Of a DNA stretch of 64,000 nt, positions 32,648-40,954 are shown in pieces. The DNA is taken from contig OY970261.1 of assembly GCA_963715635.1 (NCBI GenBank), positions 4,216,001-4,280,000 on the forward strand. Direction: 5' to 3'. Position 1 is the first letter of the stretch; every line of letters starts with the position of its first letter. This DNA is from JAPKZH01 sp963715635. GTDB taxonomy: Bacteria > Acidobacteriota > Aminicenantia > Aminicenantales > UBA4085. The notes under the pieces were generated by a model that saw only the letters and a program-made list of their open reading frames with translations, did no database searches and was not told where the DNA came from. Position numbers and translations under genes: made by a program.

Positions 32648-34345
32648 CTAATTTGCGTGGTGGGATTCGTCCGGCATTTCCCAATTTAAAATCACTCTCA
32701 TCGCTTCTTCGGGTGTCCGAGCGGACCTCAGACTTTGGAGAAGGTGCCTGTTTTGGGCCGCCCGGCTGGCCAGCCCCAAGAGTTTCACCTGCGTGTCGGG
32801 GGCTTGGGCCGGGGAAATGATTAAAAACACGATTTCGATCGGCTTCTCCGTGAAGACGTCGGCGACACCTTCTCTCGTCAATGCGAGAGCGACGATTGGG
32901 GCGTCCAGACCCCCGAAGCGAACATGCGGGAAGGCCACGCCCTCATTAAAAAAGGTCGAGCCCTGCTCCTCGCGTTTCATGATCTCGCCGAATAATGTTT
33001 CGCGATCTTCGACCTCACTATCTTTGCCTATGGTCGCGACCAGCGCTCGCAAGACCTCTTCTTTTTGGACGGGGTGCTCCCATATGACGATGCGTTGGGC
33101 GGAAAGGGACTGGCTGAATGTCGGCTGCTCCAGAGGTGGGGCCGCCGTCTTGGGGGAGGTCGCAGCGGGCGGCATGCCTTCTGGGACCTCAACAAGGGGC
33201 CTGACCGGGATGCGTTCTTCCTCACAGGGATCGATGACGATGATCGTGACTCCCCGGGCCGTTTTGACAAGATTGGCGACGATGGCTTTGTTCATGCCGA
33301 TCCTTTTCCATAACGGCTTTGGATGCGATCTCCCGACAACGATATGCCCGACACGATATTCCTTAGCGAACCTAAGGATGGTATCGACAATGTCTTCGCC
33401 TTTGTAGGTAAATACCATCGCGCCCAGCTGCTTGGCCAAAGTCAGCGTGTCGGATAGGACTCGCTGGGTATGGGCGTCGATGACCGTGGCTTCCTCGGAG
33501 GGCGTCTGAACATAGACGGCATACCAGTTCCGATTCAGCCTTCCTGCCAGACGGGAACCATAGCGCAGCAATTTCTCGCTGTTCGGGCCGTGCGAGCTCA
33601 GGCAGACCATGACTTGGTCCGAGGCGGCCCCGCTTTCTCCTTCTTGGGTCTCGCGCCTGCGGAGGTCGATCTGCGAAGCCAGTTCGCGGAGGGTGAGCTC
33701 CCGGAGCTTTTCCAGGTTCGAAGGAACAAAGAAATTGGCAAGAGCGGTCTTGATCCGGTCGGCCGGATAGATTTTGCCTTCTTCCAGCCGTTTTCTGAGG
33801 TCTTCGGTGGCCAGGTCGACATCGACAATTTCGTCCGCCTCAGCCAGGACGGAATCCGGCAGGCGCTCGCGTACCTTCACCCCGACGGCTTTTTCGACGA
33901 TGTCATAAAGGCTTTCTAAATGCTGGACGTTCATCGTGCTGATGACATGGACCCCGGCCGCCAGAATGTCCTGGACATCCTGGTAGCGCTTTTCGTTCCG
34001 GCTTCCCGGAACGTTGGTATGGGCCAACTCGTCGATAAGAGCCACCTGGGGCTTTCGGGCCAGGATGGCATCCGCATCCATTTCTTCGACGGCAATCCCG
34101 CGATACTCCTGTCGGCGTCTGGGAACGACTTGCAGCCCCTTGGCGAGTTTGGCGATATCGGAGCGGCCGTGAGTTTCAAGCAGGCCGATGACTACGTCTA
34201 TGCCTTCGCCTTTCAGCCGATGGCCCTCCTGGAGCATCTGATAGGTCTTCCCTACACCGGCGCAATAGCCGAGGTAGAGCTTCAGCCTCCCGCGCTGCGC
34301 CCGGCGGATCATCCTTAGAAAAACGTCGGCTCGATCTTCTTTCAT
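32648..34345 (-). CDS. KdpD N-terminal sensor / Usp domain fused to PTS EIIA-like domain, no kinase
   Basis: The 565-residue protein begins as a KdpD sensor: Walker A GYCAGVGKT (27-34 region), VEEMDADAIL, LIDELAHTNVPGSRNEKRYQD and the universal-stress-like domain (about 245-375, with HIVVGRSHPK). Instead of transmembrane helices and a histidine kinase, it ends in a PTS EIIA-type-2 domain (about 410-560) with the phosphoacceptor His474 in NEGVAFPHVR. The first half normally senses K+/ATP and cyclic-di-AMP in KdpD. The EIIA part could be phosphorylated by a nitrogen-type PTS. Its ATG overlaps the kdpC stop as ATGA, so it belongs to the kdp operon; the kinase is a separate gene. Confidence 0.9.
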   Translation of the reverse strand: MKEDRADVFLRMIRRAQRGRLKLYLGYCAGVGKTYQMLQEGHRLKGEGIDVVIGLLETHGRSDIAKLAKGLQVVPRRRQEYRGIAVEEMDADAILARKPQVALIDELAHTNVPGSRNEKRYQDVQDILAAGVHVISTMNVQHLESLYDIVEKAVGVKVRERLPDSVLAEADEIVDVDLATEDLRKRLEEGKIYPADRIKTALANFFVPSNLEKLRELTLRELASQIDLRRRETQEGESGAASDQVMVCLSSHGPNSEKLLRYGSRLAGRLNRNWYAVYVQTPSEEATVIDAHTQRVLSDTLTLAKQLGAMVFTYKGEDIVDTILRFAKEYRVGHIVVGRSHPKPLWKRIGMNKAIVANLVKTARGVTIIVIDPCEEERIPVRPLVEVPEGMPPAATSPKTAAPPLEQPTFSQSLSAQRIVIWEHPVQKEEVLRALVATIGKDSEVEDRETLFGEIMKREEQGSTFFNEGVAFPHVRFGGLDAPIVALALTREGVADVFTEKPIEIVFLIISPAQAPDTQVKLLGLASRAAQNRHLLQSLRSARTPEEAMRVILNWEMPDESHHAN

Positions 34346-34926
34346 TTTAACGTCCCATCCAGGGCCAGGTTCAGCATCAGGACATTCACCCGGGGCTCCC
34401 CCAAGATCCCCAGGTCACGGCCCTCGGTATAAGCTTCGACCAGCTTTCGAACAGCCATTTCGCCCAATCCCCGAGCCCTGGCCACGCGGGGCGTCTGCAA
34501 AAGCGCGTTATTCAAACTGATGTGAGGATCCAGGCCGCTGGCCGACGCGGTAACGGCATCGGCGGGCACCAATATCTCGGGGCCGAGGTTATTTTCCGCC
34601 CGGTAGTCGGCGGCACGCTGACGGACCGCGTCGACCAGCTTTTTGGAAGTGGGCCCGAGATTGCTGCCGCCGGAGCGAATGGCATCGTAACCTTGCCCGG
34701 CCGCCGAGGGACGGGGATGAAAATATTTCGGCCCGGCAAAACCTTGCCCGATCAAGCTTGATCCTAAGATCGTCCCGCTCCGCACGATCAACGAGCCATT
34801 CGCTTTGGCCGGGAAGAGGCCTTGAGCCAGGACCCATACAGCGGCCGGATAGAGACCGCATAAAATGACCGCCAGGGATAAAACGGCCACGAGCGAGATT
34901 CGAAGCTCTGTCAACCAATTCTTCAT
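34342..34926 (-). CDS. kdpC: K(+)-transporting ATPase chaperone subunit KdpC
   Basis: The 194-residue product has one N-terminal membrane helix (about residues 10-33) and KdpC hallmarks: GSSLIGQGFAGPKYFHPRPS, SGGSNLGPTSK, PADAVTASASGLDPHIS and a C-terminal LGEPRVNVLMLNLAL. KdpC is the periplasmic accessory subunit that raises ATP affinity of KdpB. It lies 21 bases after kdpB and shares an ATGA overlap with the KdpD-EIIA gene. Confidence 0.97.
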   Translation of the reverse strand: MKNWLTELRISLVAVLSLAVILCGLYPAAVWVLAQGLFPAKANGSLIVRSGTILGSSLIGQGFAGPKYFHPRPSAAGQGYDAIRSGGSNLGPTSKKLVDAVRQRAADYRAENNLGPEILVPADAVTASASGLDPHISLNNALLQTPRVARARGLGEMAVRKLVEAYTEGRDLGILGEPRVNVLMLNLALDGTLK

Positions 34927-34947
34927 GTCTGCCTGTCCTTTTTTATC

Positions 34948-36969
34948 CTATACCAGGTGAAGCGCATTCACAATTAAATCGACCAGCTTGATCCCCGGAA
35001 ACGGGGCGATGAGGCCGCCCAGGCCATAAATCAGGAGATTGCGCCTGAGGAGCGGCGCCGCGCCCAAGGGCCGAAAGCGTACTCCGCGCAGCGCCAGCGG
35101 GATAAGGGTGATGATAATCAGGGCGTTGAAAATGACGGCGCTCAAGATGGCGCTCAAGGGCGACCGGAGGGCCATGATGTTGAGAGGCGAAATGACCGGA
35201 AACACGCCAACCAGCATGGCCGGAATGATGGCGAAATATTTTGCGACATCGTTGGCAATGCTGAATGTCGTCAAGGCTCCGCGTGTGATCAGCATCTGTT
35301 TGCCGATCTCGACGACCTCGATCAATTTGGTCGGGTTGGAGTCGAGGTCGACCATGTTCCCAGCCTCCTTGGCCGCCTGTGTTCCGGTGTTCATGGCCAC
35401 GCCCACATCGGCCTGGGCGAGGGCTGGAGCGTCGTTGGTGCCGTCTCCTGTCATGGCCACGAGGTGACCCGCTGCCTGCTCCTTTCGGATCAGTGTCAGC
35501 TTGTCCTCCGGTTTGGCTTCGGCCATGAAATCATCCACGCCCGCTTCTTTGGCGATCGCAGCCGCTGTGAGACGGTTGTCTCCGGTAATCATCACGGTCT
35601 TGATCCCCATGGCCCTAAACCGCTCGAAACGGTCCTTCAGCCCGCCTTTAACAATGTCCTTTAAATGAATGGCGCCGAGGACCCTTTTTCCGTCGGCGAC
35701 CAACAGCGGCGTGCCCCCGGAGAGGGCGATGGAGCTGATCGCGCCCTGGAGCTCGCCGGGGACATTATCTCCGATGAATGCTCTGATCGCATCCGGGGCG
35801 CCCTTGCGGATTTGACGGTCGTCGAGGTCGACGCCGCTCATCCTTGTCTGTGCCGAAAAGGCCACGAATTTAGCGCTGGCCATCTCGGAGATGGAGCGGC
35901 CGCGCAGGCCGAACTTCTTGGCAAAGACGACGATGCTCCTCCCTTCCGGCGTTTCGTCGGCCAGCGAGGCGAGTTGGGCGGCATTAGCCAGTTCCTCGAC
36001 CGGAACTCCCGCGGCCGGGAGAAAATCGGCGGCCTGTCGGTCCCCCAAGGTAATGGTCCCGGTTTTGTCGAGCAGCAGAACATCCACGTCCCCCGCGGCT
36101 TCAACCGCACGGCCGCTCATGGCCAGCACGTTTTTCTGGACCATGCGGTCGATGCCGGCGATGCCGATGGCGTTGAGGAGGCCGCCGATCGTGGTGGGAA
36201 TCAGACAGACCAGCAGGGCGACGAGTACTGTGATCGTCAGAATGACTCCGGAATAAGTGCCGAAGGGTTTCAGGGTAATGATGACGACCAGGAAAATGAT
36301 CGTCAGGGCCGAGAGGAGAATGGTCAGTGCAATCTCGTTCGGCGTCTTCTGGCGCTCTGCGCCTTCGACCAGGCAGATCATTCGATCCAGAAAGCTTTCG
36401 CCGGGATTGGCCGTGACGCGGACTTTGATCCAATCGGACAAAACCCGCGTGCCGCCGGTGACCGCGCTCCGATCCCCGCCCGCCTCGCGGATGACAGGGG
36501 CGGATTCGCCGGTGATGGCGGATTCATCGACCGTCGCCACACCCTCTATGATTTCTCCGTCCGTCGGTATGATCTCGCCAGCAGAGACGATGACGAGGTC
36601 GCCCTTCCGCAGCGCGTCAGCCCGGACTTTCTCAACCCTGCCGTCGTCTTTCAGGCGGCCGGCAACGGTTTGAGTGCGCGTCTTTCGCAGCTCCCTAGCC
36701 TGAGCTTTGCCCCGTCCTTCGGCCATGGCTTCCGCGAAGTTGGCGAAGAGCACGGTGAACCAGAGCCACAGCGCGATTTGCAGGACAAAGCCTAAAGGCT
36801 CTTTTTCGGACCTCAAAAAGAGTCCGAGCGTAGTCACGGCAGCGCCGACTTCGGTGACGAAGATGACGGGATTTTTCAACAAAGACAGTGGGTTCAGCTT
36901 TTTGAAGGAGTCAACGATGGCCGGCCCGATGATCTGCCGGTCAAAGAGGGAATGGGTTTGTGCTGCCAC
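34948..36969 (-). CDS. kdpB: K(+)-transporting P-type ATPase subunit KdpB
   Basis: The 673-residue protein is a complete KdpB: TGES actuator loop (153-156), phosphorylated Asp301 in DKTGTITLGD, the SSIALSGGTPLLVADG nucleotide region and MTGDGTNDAPALAQADVG, with about seven membrane helices. It hydrolyses ATP to drive high-affinity K+ uptake through KdpA. Length is normal (about 680). It is separated from kdpA by 13 bases within the operon. Confidence 0.98.
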   Translation of the reverse strand: MAAQTHSLFDRQIIGPAIVDSFKKLNPLSLLKNPVIFVTEVGAAVTTLGLFLRSEKEPLGFVLQIALWLWFTVLFANFAEAMAEGRGKAQARELRKTRTQTVAGRLKDDGRVEKVRADALRKGDLVIVSAGEIIPTDGEIIEGVATVDESAITGESAPVIREAGGDRSAVTGGTRVLSDWIKVRVTANPGESFLDRMICLVEGAERQKTPNEIALTILLSALTIIFLVVIITLKPFGTYSGVILTITVLVALLVCLIPTTIGGLLNAIGIAGIDRMVQKNVLAMSGRAVEAAGDVDVLLLDKTGTITLGDRQAADFLPAAGVPVEELANAAQLASLADETPEGRSIVVFAKKFGLRGRSISEMASAKFVAFSAQTRMSGVDLDDRQIRKGAPDAIRAFIGDNVPGELQGAISSIALSGGTPLLVADGKRVLGAIHLKDIVKGGLKDRFERFRAMGIKTVMITGDNRLTAAAIAKEAGVDDFMAEAKPEDKLTLIRKEQAAGHLVAMTGDGTNDAPALAQADVGVAMNTGTQAAKEAGNMVDLDSNPTKLIEVVEIGKQMLITRGALTTFSIANDVAKYFAIIPAMLVGVFPVISPLNIMALRSPLSAILSAVIFNALIIITLIPLALRGVRFRPLGAAPLLRRNLLIYGLGGLIAPFPGIKLVDLIVNALHLV

Positions 36970-36982
36970 AGCCTGTTCTCCT

Positions 36983-38728
36983 CTAGTATAAAACTCCCGA
37001 TCCCATCATCAGGAAATGCTCGACGATAGGGCCCAGGGCCAGCGCGGGCAGAAAGGTGAGGGCGCCGACGACGAGGACCGTCCCAATCAGGATGATGATG
37101 AATGTCGGCCCGCTGACCGGGAAGCTCGCTTGGCTCGGCGGGACCAGCTTCTTTCTGGCTAGGTTTCCAGCTAAGGCCATGACCGGCACGATCATGACGA
37201 AACGGCCGAACAGCATGGCTAGGCCCAATGTGAGGTTGTACCAGAGCGTATTCCCGTTCAGGCCGGCAAATGCGCTGCCGTTATTGCCCGTACCGGACGA
37301 GTAGGCGTAGAGGATTTCGCTCAATCCATGCGGACCGGCGTTGTTCAGGCCGGCCAGGCCCCATCGGCTCACTAGAGCCCAGGCGGAAAAGCCGAGAATG
37401 CTGAAAATCAGGATGAGCACGGCGAGCACTGAGACCTTCACGTCATAGGATTCGATCTTTTTGCCCAGATACTCGGGCGTCCGACCGACCATCAAGCCCG
37501 TTAAAAAGACGGCCAGAACTACGAAAACGAGCATTCCATATAATCCCGCGCCGACGCCGCCGAAAACCACCTCGCCCAGCTGTATATTAAACAAAGGGAT
37601 TATCCCGCCCAACGGCGTGAAAGAGTCGTGCATGGAGTTCACCGCTCCGCAAGAAGCGTCCGTGGTGATGGTCGCAAACAGGGCGGAATTGAAGATGCCG
37701 AAACGGACCTCCTTTCCCTCCATGTTCCCACTCCCAGGATCCACTCTAAGGGCACGCCACTGGGGATTGCCATAGCTCTCGGCACGCCAACAAACCAAAA
37801 CCGCGGCCAGAAAAAGCATAGCCATGGCGCTCCAGACCGCCCAGCCGTGCCTCTGGTTTCTGACCTTGCGGCCAAGATAGTAGGTGAGGCCGCTTGGGAT
37901 AAGGAAGATGGAAAGCATCTGAAGGAAGTTTGAGAGGGGTGTCGGGTTTTCATAAGGATGAGCGGCATTGGCGTTGAAAAAGCCGCCCCCGTTCGTTCCC
38001 AATATCTTGATCGCGGCTTGAGACGCCGTAGGGCCTTGGGCGATGGTTTGTGTAGGGGAATCGCTTTTTGGTGCCTGAAGAGCTGAGGGTTCGATTAGCG
38101 TAGCCTTCTCATAGGGTTTGAAATTTTGGATCATTCCCTGTGACACCAGAAAAAGGGCGAACACCATGGAGAGCGGCAGCAACAGGTAGAGATTGACCCG
38201 GACAAGATCGACCCAGAAATTCCCAACCGTTTTTGCGGAATGCCGGGCAATGCCGCGGACAAGGGCCGCCGCCACGGCAATGCCGGCGGCGGCTGACACG
38301 AAATTATGGAAAACGAGGCCAACCATCTGGGAAAAATAGGACAGGGTGATCTCACCCGCATAATTCTGCCAGTTCGTATTGGTGGTGAAACTGGCCGCCG
38401 TGTTAAAAGCAAGGTCGGGCCGGACCTGCCCGAATCCTTGAGGGTTCAAGGGAAGAATATATTGGAGACGCAGGATGGCATACGTGAACAATAATCCGAC
38501 GAAGCTGAAAGCCAGCAGCGATAACGTATAATGTTTCCAATCTTGTTCCTTTTTCGGGTCCAAACCGAGAAGGCGATACAACAGGCGCTCGACGGGCTTT
38601 AAGCCCGGATCCAAAAAAGTTTTTCCTTCGGCATCCAGAACGCGAACAAGGTAAAGTCCGACCGGTTTTGTGAGAAGCAGAAGCGCCAGGATGTAAAGCG
38701 CTAGTTGAATCCAACCGTAGAGGTCCAT
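36983..38728 (-). CDS. kdpA: K(+)-transporting ATPase channel subunit KdpA
   Basis: The 581-residue membrane protein contains the four selectivity-filter repeats typical of KdpA (for example FNTAASFTTNTNWQNY, LGTNGGGFFNANAAHPYENP and TDASCGAVNSMHDSFTPLGG). It forms the inner-membrane K+ channel-like subunit. GGGGAGG lies 8 bases before the ATG. It follows kdpF by 15 bases. Confidence 0.98.
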   Translation of the reverse strand: MDLYGWIQLALYILALLLLTKPVGLYLVRVLDAEGKTFLDPGLKPVERLLYRLLGLDPKKEQDWKHYTLSLLAFSFVGLLFTYAILRLQYILPLNPQGFGQVRPDLAFNTAASFTTNTNWQNYAGEITLSYFSQMVGLVFHNFVSAAAGIAVAAALVRGIARHSAKTVGNFWVDLVRVNLYLLLPLSMVFALFLVSQGMIQNFKPYEKATLIEPSALQAPKSDSPTQTIAQGPTASQAAIKILGTNGGGFFNANAAHPYENPTPLSNFLQMLSIFLIPSGLTYYLGRKVRNQRHGWAVWSAMAMLFLAAVLVCWRAESYGNPQWRALRVDPGSGNMEGKEVRFGIFNSALFATITTDASCGAVNSMHDSFTPLGGIIPLFNIQLGEVVFGGVGAGLYGMLVFVVLAVFLTGLMVGRTPEYLGKKIESYDVKVSVLAVLILIFSILGFSAWALVSRWGLAGLNNAGPHGLSEILYAYSSGTGNNGSAFAGLNGNTLWYNLTLGLAMLFGRFVMIVPVMALAGNLARKKLVPPSQASFPVSGPTFIIILIGTVLVVGALTFLPALALGPIVEHFLMMGSGVLY

Positions 38729-38743
38729 GGATTTGTTCCTCCC

Positions 38744-38827
38744 CTAGAACTTCTCCGGCCGCAGAATCGAGAAGAACAAATACGCGATTAGCAAAAGTCC
38801 GATGATGATTCCGAAAATATTTGTCAT
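38744..38827 (-). CDS. kdpF: KdpF, single-helix lipid-like stabiliser of the Kdp complex
   Basis: A 27-residue ORF reads MTNIFGIIIGLLLIAYLFFS then ILRPEKF, the typical KdpF form: one hydrophobic helix ending in a P-E-(R/K)-F motif. It sits directly before kdpA. KdpF stabilises the KdpABC complex in the membrane. Confidence 0.93.
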   Translation of the reverse strand: MTNIFGIIIGLLLIAYLFFSILRPEKF

Positions 38828-38830
38828 GGT

Positions 38831-38914
38831 TCAAAGCCTTTCACAAAAACGAGCGTAGAGAGAGCAAAGCCCGAAAAAAATGATGGACCCTATGATAAAC
38901 GCCAAATCGATCAT
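38831..38914 (-). CDS. 27-residue single-helix membrane protein upstream of kdpF
   Basis: A short ORF reads MIDLAFIIGSIIFFGLCSLY followed by ARFCERL. Its ATG shares bases with the histidine kinase stop (ATGA) and has AAGGAG about 9 bases upstream, and it ends 3 bases before the kdpF ATG, so it is well placed for translation. It has one membrane helix and a C-terminal cysteine-acidic-RL tail unlike KdpF. I recall similar unnamed mini-ORFs before kdpF in other phyla, but the function is unknown; it may be a second small Kdp subunit or couple kinase and transporter. Confidence 0.7.
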   Translation of the reverse strand: MIDLAFIIGSIIFFGLCSLYARFCERL

Positions 38915-40755
38915 TGCGGAAACTCCTTGTCGGAGATTCGATCGGCCCTCTTGAGCGTGAAGGTAAACGTGGACCCTTTTCCTTCTTGGCTTTCCACGCC
39001 AACCGCCCCCCCGTGGGCTTCGACGATCTCTTTGACGATGGCCAGGCCAAGCCCGGCGCCTGTTTCTTGTCCGGGAGACGGCACGCGGAAAAATTGTTCA
39101 AAAATCCTCGACAGATACTTGCCCGGAATTCCCCTGCCGGTGTCGGAAATGGAAAACTCAACGTACTCTTCGCCCGCCTCGGCAGAAATGGCAATTTTCC
39201 CTCCGGGCGGTGTGTACCTGAGGGCATTTGAGAATAGGTTGCCCAAGACGTGGTTGATCCGCGTCATGTCGGCCCAGACTTCAGGCAGATCGTTTGGCAG
39301 CCCAACTTCAAGAGAAACGCCCCGGTCTTGGGCGGCTCTCCGGAAGGGTTCCAGCCCTTCCAGCACCATCGAACGGGGCGAGACGGCACGAAATTCTAGC
39401 TGGGCCTTTCCTGATTCAATGCGGCTGATATCCAGGAGGTTATTGAGGATGGTATACAGACGATCGCTGTCTTCCCTGGCCGCCATCAAGAGTTCGGCCT
39501 GTTTCTCGGTCAGCGAACCCACTTTTTCTTCCAGCAGCAGATGGATGGCCATGCGAATGGACGTCAGGGGTGTTTTCAGTTGATGCGATACCGTGGAGAT
39601 CACTCCTCTTTTTATCTCGTCCTGCTGCCGGAGCTGGGTGATATCCTGAAGGACCAGGATGACCCCCATCGGCTGCCTGTCATTGTCCAGGATGGGCACC
39701 GCCTCCGGACGAAAGTATCGCTCCTCTCCTCTCACGAAGTGTTGGACGACTCGTTGATTGTTTTTCGGTTGCGTGACGCGGCCGCTGTTGAGGGCGAGGT
39801 TGTAGAGCTCGGTCATCCAGCCAAATGGCAAATAGGCAATCGAGGTATTCGGCCTGAGCCCGAAGATGGTCTTGGCGGATTCAGTCGCCACCTCAACCTT
39901 TCCTTCCTGGTCGATAACGGCCACGGCGTCGGGCAGGCTGTCGAACGCCCTTTGCGTCGCCTGCTGGATGCGAATGAGTTTAGCCTGGTCGGTGCGACGG
40001 AACTCCCGAAGGCTCGCCGCCATGTCATTAAACGATTCCGAAAGATGGCCGATCTCGTCGCGCGAGCTGCTTTGGACGACCAGGTCAAGATTTCCCCGCC
40101 GAATTTCGTCGGCGGACCGGATCAAGCGCTGGATGGGGCGAAGAATCCATCTTCCGGCAAAAAATATGAACCCAATAGAGACAAGCGTTCCGGCGAACAA
40201 CAGGATATACATCTGGCTTCGAGCCTTGACGGCGCTGCGGCGGGCCCGATCGTTGGCGTCACTCATATTCTGCTGGTTCATTTGAAGGATCCCGTCGGCC
40301 GTGTCCTTGATCTGGCTGAACAATGGAAGGAGGCTGCTGAAGTAGGCATCGCGGCGCAGAGCAACCGGCGCGGCCGGATCTTCAACATTTTTGAGCGATG
40401 ATTGATAACGACTGTAGAGCTCCTGCAGATGGGCGGCTCTCTCGCCTTCCCCTGGAACAGTGATGTTATTCAATTCGACTTGAAGGGCCTTCTCGAAAAC
40501 AGATTCATTCTTGCGGATGAGAGCCTCGCCCTCCTGGCTGTATCCGAGAAGGGTGAACAGCAGCCCGCTGTCAATGCGCTCCAGGGCTTCTTTCATTTGC
40601 TGGCAGGCGATCACACTGCGGTAATTTTCTCTGAGGATGACGTCAATGGACACTCCCAGTTTTGTCAGGTTGAGGATGCTTTGGGCACCGATAATCGCGA
40701 TAATGATTAATAGGCCCCCGAACCCGAGAGCTAACTTTTGGCGGAGTCCGAGCAT
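38911..40755 (-). CDS. Membrane sensor histidine kinase of the kdp locus
   Basis: The 614-residue kinase has a membrane helix at about 10-30, a helical periplasmic sensor (31-180, four-helix-bundle type), a second helix (182-204), HAMP (203-255), a PAS domain (268-375), HisKA with His391 in STVSHQLKTPLTS and a HATPase domain (NLFSNALRYTPPGG, DTGRGIPGKY, GAGLGLAIV). It should sense an envelope or osmotic signal and phosphorylate the NtrC-type regulator encoded upstream. Unlike KdpD it has no cytoplasmic KdpD sensor; that part is encoded separately in the KdpD-EIIA protein. A sigma-54 promoter lies just upstream. Confidence 0.92.
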   Translation of the reverse strand: MLGLRQKLALGFGGLLIIIAIIGAQSILNLTKLGVSIDVILRENYRSVIACQQMKEALERIDSGLLFTLLGYSQEGEALIRKNESVFEKALQVELNNITVPGEGERAAHLQELYSRYQSSLKNVEDPAAPVALRRDAYFSSLLPLFSQIKDTADGILQMNQQNMSDANDRARRSAVKARSQMYILLFAGTLVSIGFIFFAGRWILRPIQRLIRSADEIRRGNLDLVVQSSSRDEIGHLSESFNDMAASLREFRRTDQAKLIRIQQATQRAFDSLPDAVAVIDQEGKVEVATESAKTIFGLRPNTSIAYLPFGWMTELYNLALNSGRVTQPKNNQRVVQHFVRGEERYFRPEAVPILDNDRQPMGVILVLQDITQLRQQDEIKRGVISTVSHQLKTPLTSIRMAIHLLLEEKVGSLTEKQAELLMAAREDSDRLYTILNNLLDISRIESGKAQLEFRAVSPRSMVLEGLEPFRRAAQDRGVSLEVGLPNDLPEVWADMTRINHVLGNLFSNALRYTPPGGKIAISAEAGEEYVEFSISDTGRGIPGKYLSRIFEQFFRVPSPGQETGAGLGLAIVKEIVEAHGGAVGVESQEGKGSTFTFTLKRADRISDKEFPQ

Positions 40756-40781
40756 TTTTTTCTTCCTTTGTCCCTAATTAA

Positions 40782-40797
40782 TGCAAAAACCATACCA
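40782..40797 (-). promoter_or_regulatory. Sigma-54 (-24/-12) promoter driving kinase and kdp genes
   Basis: On the minus strand TGGTATGGTTTTTGCA matches TGGCAC-N5-TTGCA with GG and GC exactly 12 bases apart. The start site would fall near 40771, about 16 bases before the kinase ATG and its AAAGGAAG ribosome site. The surrounding 200 bases are AT-rich and free of genes. Confidence 0.72.
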
Positions 40798-40954
40798 AAA
40801 ATAAATTATACGTAAATTGATAAAAATAAATAATTTAAATTTGGCTATGGATATCGCTCATTGCATTTTTCAAGGAATCCAGGAAAAAACATATTGAAAA
40901 TTGTAAGGTTGGATTGGACTTTAAAAAAAGAAAAATATCTAGATTGCCGGGGTT

